7,880 bases of DNA from Pseudomonadota bacterium. Its GTDB lineage: Bacteria > Pseudomonadota > Gammaproteobacteria > Burkholderiales > Burkholderiaceae_C. A program made the translations under genes and the position numbers. Of the stretch, positions 4,895-7,880 are shown piece by piece. A model generated the notes under the pieces. It was not told the origin of the DNA, made no database searches, and saw only the letters and a program-made list of their open reading frames with translations. The stretch's first letter is position 1, and every line of letters begins with the position of its first letter. The DNA lies in contig JAFECV010000087.1 in NCBI GenBank assembly GCA_018241985.1, positions 1 through 7,880 on the forward strand. The letters run 5' to 3'.

Positions 4895-7240
4895 TTAGTC
4901 GACCGGCACATGATGGAACAAAACCACCTTCAATTGATCCAGCAGCAGTGCAAACACGATCGTGGCGCCGAAGAGCGAAAGCACTACGCCGAGCGGCAGC
5001 GGCGTCATCAGGATTCCGAGGACCGCTAGGGTCGACACCACCACGATATCGGCCGCAGAGAACAGCATCATCAGCGAACTCGGGCGCGAGTTCCATAAAT
5101 GACCGCGTTCGCGCAGAACGAAAACCAGCGCTTGCCCTGCAAACACGAACATCACGAAAACTAATGTTTGTATCTGGCCATGACTCAACCCGAGATGAAA
5201 CGCGCCGGTAGCCAGGACAAGCAGGCAGAAAAGAAACTTGAAGGCCGCCAAGGGAATCGTCGCGATTGTCAAATTGCGCAATCGCCATGCATTGGGGCGT
5301 GTCGAGGGCGTCGCACGGTCGGCCGTGCGCGCCATGCTGACGAAGTCGTTCGTAAACATCGCTAAGGCCTGCAACATTGGTGTCAGAACCGCTTGCCCTG
5401 TCAGCAGCAAACCCGCTCCTAAAATGACGAGGGTCACGACCTTGTTGACGAGTATCCCGATCGTGTACGTCAAGACGCGCTGAAATACGGTACGTCCTTC
5501 TTTGACTGCCGTGACGATGCCTTCGAGGCCAGGCTTGGTCAGGACCAGGCCTGCAGCTGCCTTGGCCACGTCGGTTGCCGTTTCGACTGCGATTCCCATT
5601 TGCGCTTGGCGCAGCGCCGGCGCATCGTTGGCACCGTCGCCACACATACCGACGGCGTACCCACCACGCTGCAGCGCTTTCACGACTCGGAACTTTTCCT
5701 CAGGAAACACGCCGGCATAAATCGCGAAATCATCAGGTGTCACGCGGTCAGGGATGTGCCCACTTGAACAAACGCTGCCTGTGATACCGATCACGCGCCC
5801 GACAGTAGCGGCAGTAGCGGCAGTATCCCCTGTCACAATGACCGTCGGCACGCCAAGGGCGCGCAATTCGCCCAACAAAGTGGCGGAATCGTCTCTTGGC
5901 GGATCATTCAGGGCGATCAGGCCAATGAGCGCCATTCGTCCTGGTACGCCGACGGCAATGGCGAGCGTGCGATAGCCCGCAGAGCTTAGCGTTTCGAGTT
6001 CCGCCGAGGCCGCCGCATCCAACGGCGCGATCGACGCCATGACCGATGGGGCTCCCTTCACGATGCGAACCTCGTGGCCATCCGCATCTTGTGCCAGGGC
6101 TTGCGCCCTCTTCGTCGCCGGTTCAAAAGGCGTGAATTTGCGGAGCGTGGGCAGCGCCTGCCCAGGCTTCGCTTCTTGGGCCGCTGCGCGAATGGCCATA
6201 TCGATGGGATCTCGCCCGTCCGGAGAACTTGCAAGCGCCGCAAACGCCAGCACATCGTCGGCGGTCCATCCCGCACAGGTGGTATGCACCGCAGCGATGC
6301 CGATCTTGTTTTGTGTCAAGGTACCAGTCTTGTCGGCGCACAACACGTCGATCGTGGCCGCTTCGTGCAATGCGGTGAGGCGTGTCAGAAGAACGCCCTT
6401 TAGCGCGAGGTGTTTGGCACCCAGCGCAGCGGCCAGCGTAAAGGTGGCCGGCAAAGCGACTGGAACCGCCGACAGCATGGCTGTGAGCACGAGTTCGATG
6501 ATCTGCGATGTCGGCAGCGCGATAGCATGGGCATACGCAACAAGGCCGACGACGATGGCTGCATTAAGGACCGACAGATTCCGGACGAGACCGAGAACGG
6601 CCTTGACCTCCGCGCTTTCGACGTGTGCAATTCGGACCAGTTCGGCCGTTCGCCCGAAATAGGTGGAGCGCCCTGTTGCCGTGACGACTGCTACGGCTTC
6701 GCCGCGTCGGACCATCGAACCGGCATAGGCAGTCTTGCCAGCGCCGGCCTCGGCAGCAACCGACTCACCGGTAAGCATCGACTGATCGAGCAGGATCGAC
6801 CCATCGACGATCTGCATGTCGGCTGGCACAATCGCGGCGAGCGACAATTGAACGATGTCGCCGGGAACGAGAAGTGCCGCAGGCAACTCCGACCACCGAC
6901 CATCCCGCCGCGCTGTTGCTCGCAGGGAGAGGTGCTGCTTGAGGAGCGCCAGCGCTGTATTGGCGCGACCCTCCTGGAATGCACCAAGCGCAACATTGAA
7001 GAGCAAAAGCGCTGCGATGAGTCCCGCCTCTATACGCTCGCCGATTACGAGCTGCAAGACCACCGTTGCCTCGAGCATCCAGGGCACCGGGGCCCAGAAA
7101 TGCTGCGCGAGCCGCTTTGGCAGGCTCTCCGGTTTCTCGACAACTTCGTTTCGCCCGTAGCGGGCAAGCCGCCCAGCCGCTTCATCGGAGGTAAGACCGA
7201 CCGCGGGATCGGTCGTGACTGCGACGCTCGGCATGTCCAC
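4895..7240 (-). CDS. P3A-type (plasma-membrane H+-ATPase-like) P-type ATPase
   Basis: This inner-membrane pump is predicted to export protons at the cost of ATP. With GTG 7240 as start it has 781 residues. The N-terminus (about 15-40) has the family pattern GLTSDEAAGRLARYGRNE. M1 contains FWAPVPWMLEA (48-58). The actuator loop has TGES (157-160). M4 has PVALP (260-264). The phosphorylation site is Asp303 in DVLCADKTGTLTQNK, closest to the P3A form. KGAP (395-398) and FEPATKR mark the nucleotide domain, TGDT is at 470-473 and GDGANDAP at 534-541. Asp632 in M6 (FTNDF) aligns with the proton-carrying Asp684 of plant AHA2. About ten membrane helices are visible. The protein ends just after M10, so it lacks the regulatory C-terminal tail of plant and fungal pumps. 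GTG 7240 has TGAGG 6 bases upstream; ATG 7234 and TTG 7318 are alternatives. It is upstream of the PhaC-like gene with a 148-154 base gap. Confidence 0.9.
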   Translation of the reverse strand: MDMPSVAVTTDPAVGLTSDEAAGRLARYGRNEVVEKPESLPKRLAQHFWAPVPWMLEATVVLQLVIGERIEAGLIAALLLFNVALGAFQEGRANTALALLKQHLSLRATARRDGRWSELPAALLVPGDIVQLSLAAIVPADMQIVDGSILLDQSMLTGESVAAEAGAGKTAYAGSMVRRGEAVAVVTATGRSTYFGRTAELVRIAHVESAEVKAVLGLVRNLSVLNAAIVVGLVAYAHAIALPTSQIIELVLTAMLSAVPVALPATFTLAAALGAKHLALKGVLLTRLTALHEAATIDVLCADKTGTLTQNKIGIAAVHTTCAGWTADDVLAFAALASSPDGRDPIDMAIRAAAQEAKPGQALPTLRKFTPFEPATKRAQALAQDADGHEVRIVKGAPSVMASIAPLDAAASAELETLSSAGYRTLAIAVGVPGRMALIGLIALNDPPRDDSATLLGELRALGVPTVIVTGDTAATAATVGRVIGITGSVCSSGHIPDRVTPDDFAIYAGVFPEEKFRVVKALQRGGYAVGMCGDGANDAPALRQAQMGIAVETATDVAKAAAGLVLTKPGLEGIVTAVKEGRTVFQRVLTYTIGILVNKVVTLVILGAGLLLTGQAVLTPMLQALAMFTNDFVSMARTADRATPSTRPNAWRLRNLTIATIPLAAFKFLFCLLVLATGAFHLGLSHGQIQTLVFVMFVFAGQALVFVLRERGHLWNSRPSSLMMLFSAADIVVVSTLAVLGILMTPLPLGVVLSLFGATIVFALLLDQLKVVLFHHVPVD

Positions 7241-7248
7241 GGCCGACC

Positions 7249-7332
7249 TCAGCAGCACTCCATCGGCATGGTCGACCCGTGAGTGCGATGCAACCCGGCC
7301 AGATTGGCCAGAAACCAACGCAAATCCTTCAT
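7249..7332 (-). CDS. Possible 27-residue upstream ORF (leader peptide) before the ATPase
   Basis: An ATG at 7332, with AGG 6 bases upstream and GGAG adjoining, opens a short frame beginning MKDLRWFLANLAGLHRTHG and ending at TGA (7249-7251). That TGA is the first part of TGAGG, the ribosome-binding site proposed for the ATPase start, so translation of the small frame could influence ATPase initiation. I recognise no family. The frame stays open upstream to 7428 (59 codons in all, with IELKISIRERGKNRPE preceding the ATG), so it may instead be the tail of a decayed gene. It is speculative. Confidence 0.25.
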   Translation of the reverse strand: MKDLRWFLANLAGLHRTHGSTMPMECC

Positions 7333-7753
7333 CTCCGGCCTATTCTTGCCGCGCTCTCGGATGGAAATCTTGAGTTCGATAGCCCTTCCCGCAGTGCCTG
7401 CTTCGCGTTGCCCGCGAGTCTCACACCATCATTTCGAAAGGCGTCGCCATGATACCTTCCTCTCAGTGGCTGGCGTCGCTGTCTGTAGCCGCCCGTCCTA
7501 CCTCTCGCGCACAATCTGCGTCGTCAGTACCACTGAGCTGCAGGCGACGATCCATGCTGCGCATGGGATCGGATGTGGCAAGACACTGACCTCGCGCTTT
7601 TCTTGGTGGGGGTGGCTTCGTTGAACAGCGCTGCATCAGCGCCGACACGGTCCGCGTGCTGGCGGCGCCAAGCACAGTCCTGCGTGTGATAGATGACTGC
7701 TGCTGGGCTATCCGTAACCGAGCGGTGCTCCGATCGGGGACACCCATGAGAAT
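7333..7753. other. Gap between ATPase region and tRNA-Val; no recognisable gene
   Basis: No long or family-like coding frame is visible on either strand. The minus strand has a strong ribosome-binding site AGAGGAAGG (7463-7455), 4 bases before an ATG at 7450 that opens only nine codons (MATPFEMMV, stop at 7421-7423). The overlapping shifted frame is open for 59 codons to 7249. Just upstream a 33-codon frame (7463-7564, MRSMDRRLQLSGTDDAD...) ends inside that ribosome-binding site but has no Shine-Dalgarno of its own. These look like remnants or short leaders. No clear promoter or FNR-type dyad (TTGAT-N4-ATCAA) was found here. Confidence 0.4.
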
Positions 7754-7828
7754 TGGTGGGCAGTGCAAGTTTCGAACTTGCGACCCCTGCAGTGTGAATG
7801 CAGTGCTCTACCCCTGAGCTAACCGCCC
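7754..7828 (-). tRNA. tRNA-Val (anticodon CAC), CCA encoded
   Basis: The minus strand folds into a full cloverleaf. The acceptor stem GGGCGGT pairs with ACTGCCC (one G-T wobble). The D stem is GCTC/GAGC. The anticodon stem CTGCA/TGCAG encloses the loop TTCACAC, giving anticodon CAC for GUG valine codons. The T arm is GCAAG-TTCGAAA-CTTGC. The discriminator is A73 and CCA is encoded at 7756-7754. All invariant positions I checked (T8, A14, T33, TTCGA) are present, so the gene looks functional. It is transcribed leftward toward the ATPase region. Confidence 0.96.
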
Positions 7829-7853
7829 GAAATCCGTCTCCAGGGAGCCGCAA

Positions 7854-7859
7854 ATTATG
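7854..7859 (-). promoter_or_regulatory. -10 element of the tRNA-Val promoter
   Basis: On the minus strand these bases read CATAAT (five of six to consensus), 25 bases before the mature tRNA 5' end. They are followed by a GC-rich stretch (GCGGCTCCC) like the discriminators of growth-controlled stable RNA promoters. The expected -35 position falls at or beyond the window edge and cannot be judged. Confidence 0.55.
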
Positions 7860-7880
7860 CCACAGCGCCGGCGCCCGGCT

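Noticed and set aside
6410..7282. 290-codon plus-strand frame opposite the ATPase N-terminal half
   Set aside because: The ATPase reading on the minus strand has unmistakable P-type motifs throughout; the plus-strand translation has none and is low in hydrophobic pattern.
7754..7775. tRNA 3' end as an attachment site with a second copy near 3600
   Set aside because: I looked for a repeat of the tRNA 3' end (the gtgggcagtgcaag stretch) elsewhere in the window and found none, and there is no integrase gene.
7524..7853. 109-codon minus-strand frame running across the tRNA
   Set aside because: It reads through the whole tRNA-Val gene and has no family-like sequence.
1..7880. CRISPR array, insertion sequence or prophage
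   Set aside because: No regularly spaced repeats, transposase or phage structural genes were seen; the holin-like gene is the housekeeping YqjE type in its usual gene order.

Overview
The window looks like a chromosomal piece of a high-GC betaproteobacterium, probably of the order Burkholderiales. This rests on the style of the proteins (ribose-5-phosphate isomerase A, a class 2 dihydroorotate dehydrogenase, a bactofilin and a DUF883/YqjE/YqjK trio), the very GC-rich codon use of the left half, and a tRNA-Val gene with encoded CCA. No genus can be named from the sequence alone.

Left half (1 to about 3560, very GC-rich): the 5' part of rpiA (minus strand, running off the left edge) and pyrD (plus strand) are divergent, with 36 bases between their starts. 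pyrD converges on a bactofilin gene (minus), and two tandem GGCGCC hairpins separate their ends. Upstream of the bactofilin, on the same strand, lies a compact three-gene membrane operon. It encodes a DUF883 (YqjD/ElaB-like) protein, a YqjE/holin-superfamily protein and a YqjK-like protein, and is read leftward from a sigma70-like promoter near 3435-3462. These are housekeeping or cell-envelope genes.

Right half (about 3600 to 7750, visibly lower GC): two minus-strand genes. The upstream one encodes a P3A-type (plasma-membrane H+-ATPase-like) P-type ATPase of about 781 residues. The downstream one, 154 bases further on, encodes an alpha/beta-hydrolase resembling the catalytic domain of polyhydroxyalkanoate synthases, with a putative Cys-Asp-His triad. 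About 420 bases upstream of the ATPase hold no gene I recognise, only short open frames, one led by a strong ribosome-binding site. The right edge is a complete tRNA-Val (anticodon CAC, minus strand) with a -10-like promoter element.

The lower GC, the distinctive gene pair and the adjoining tRNA suggest that the right half is an accessory module, possibly linked to proton or energy balance and carbon-storage metabolism under stress. That link is an inference. No integrase, transposase, CRISPR array or duplicated tRNA end is visible.
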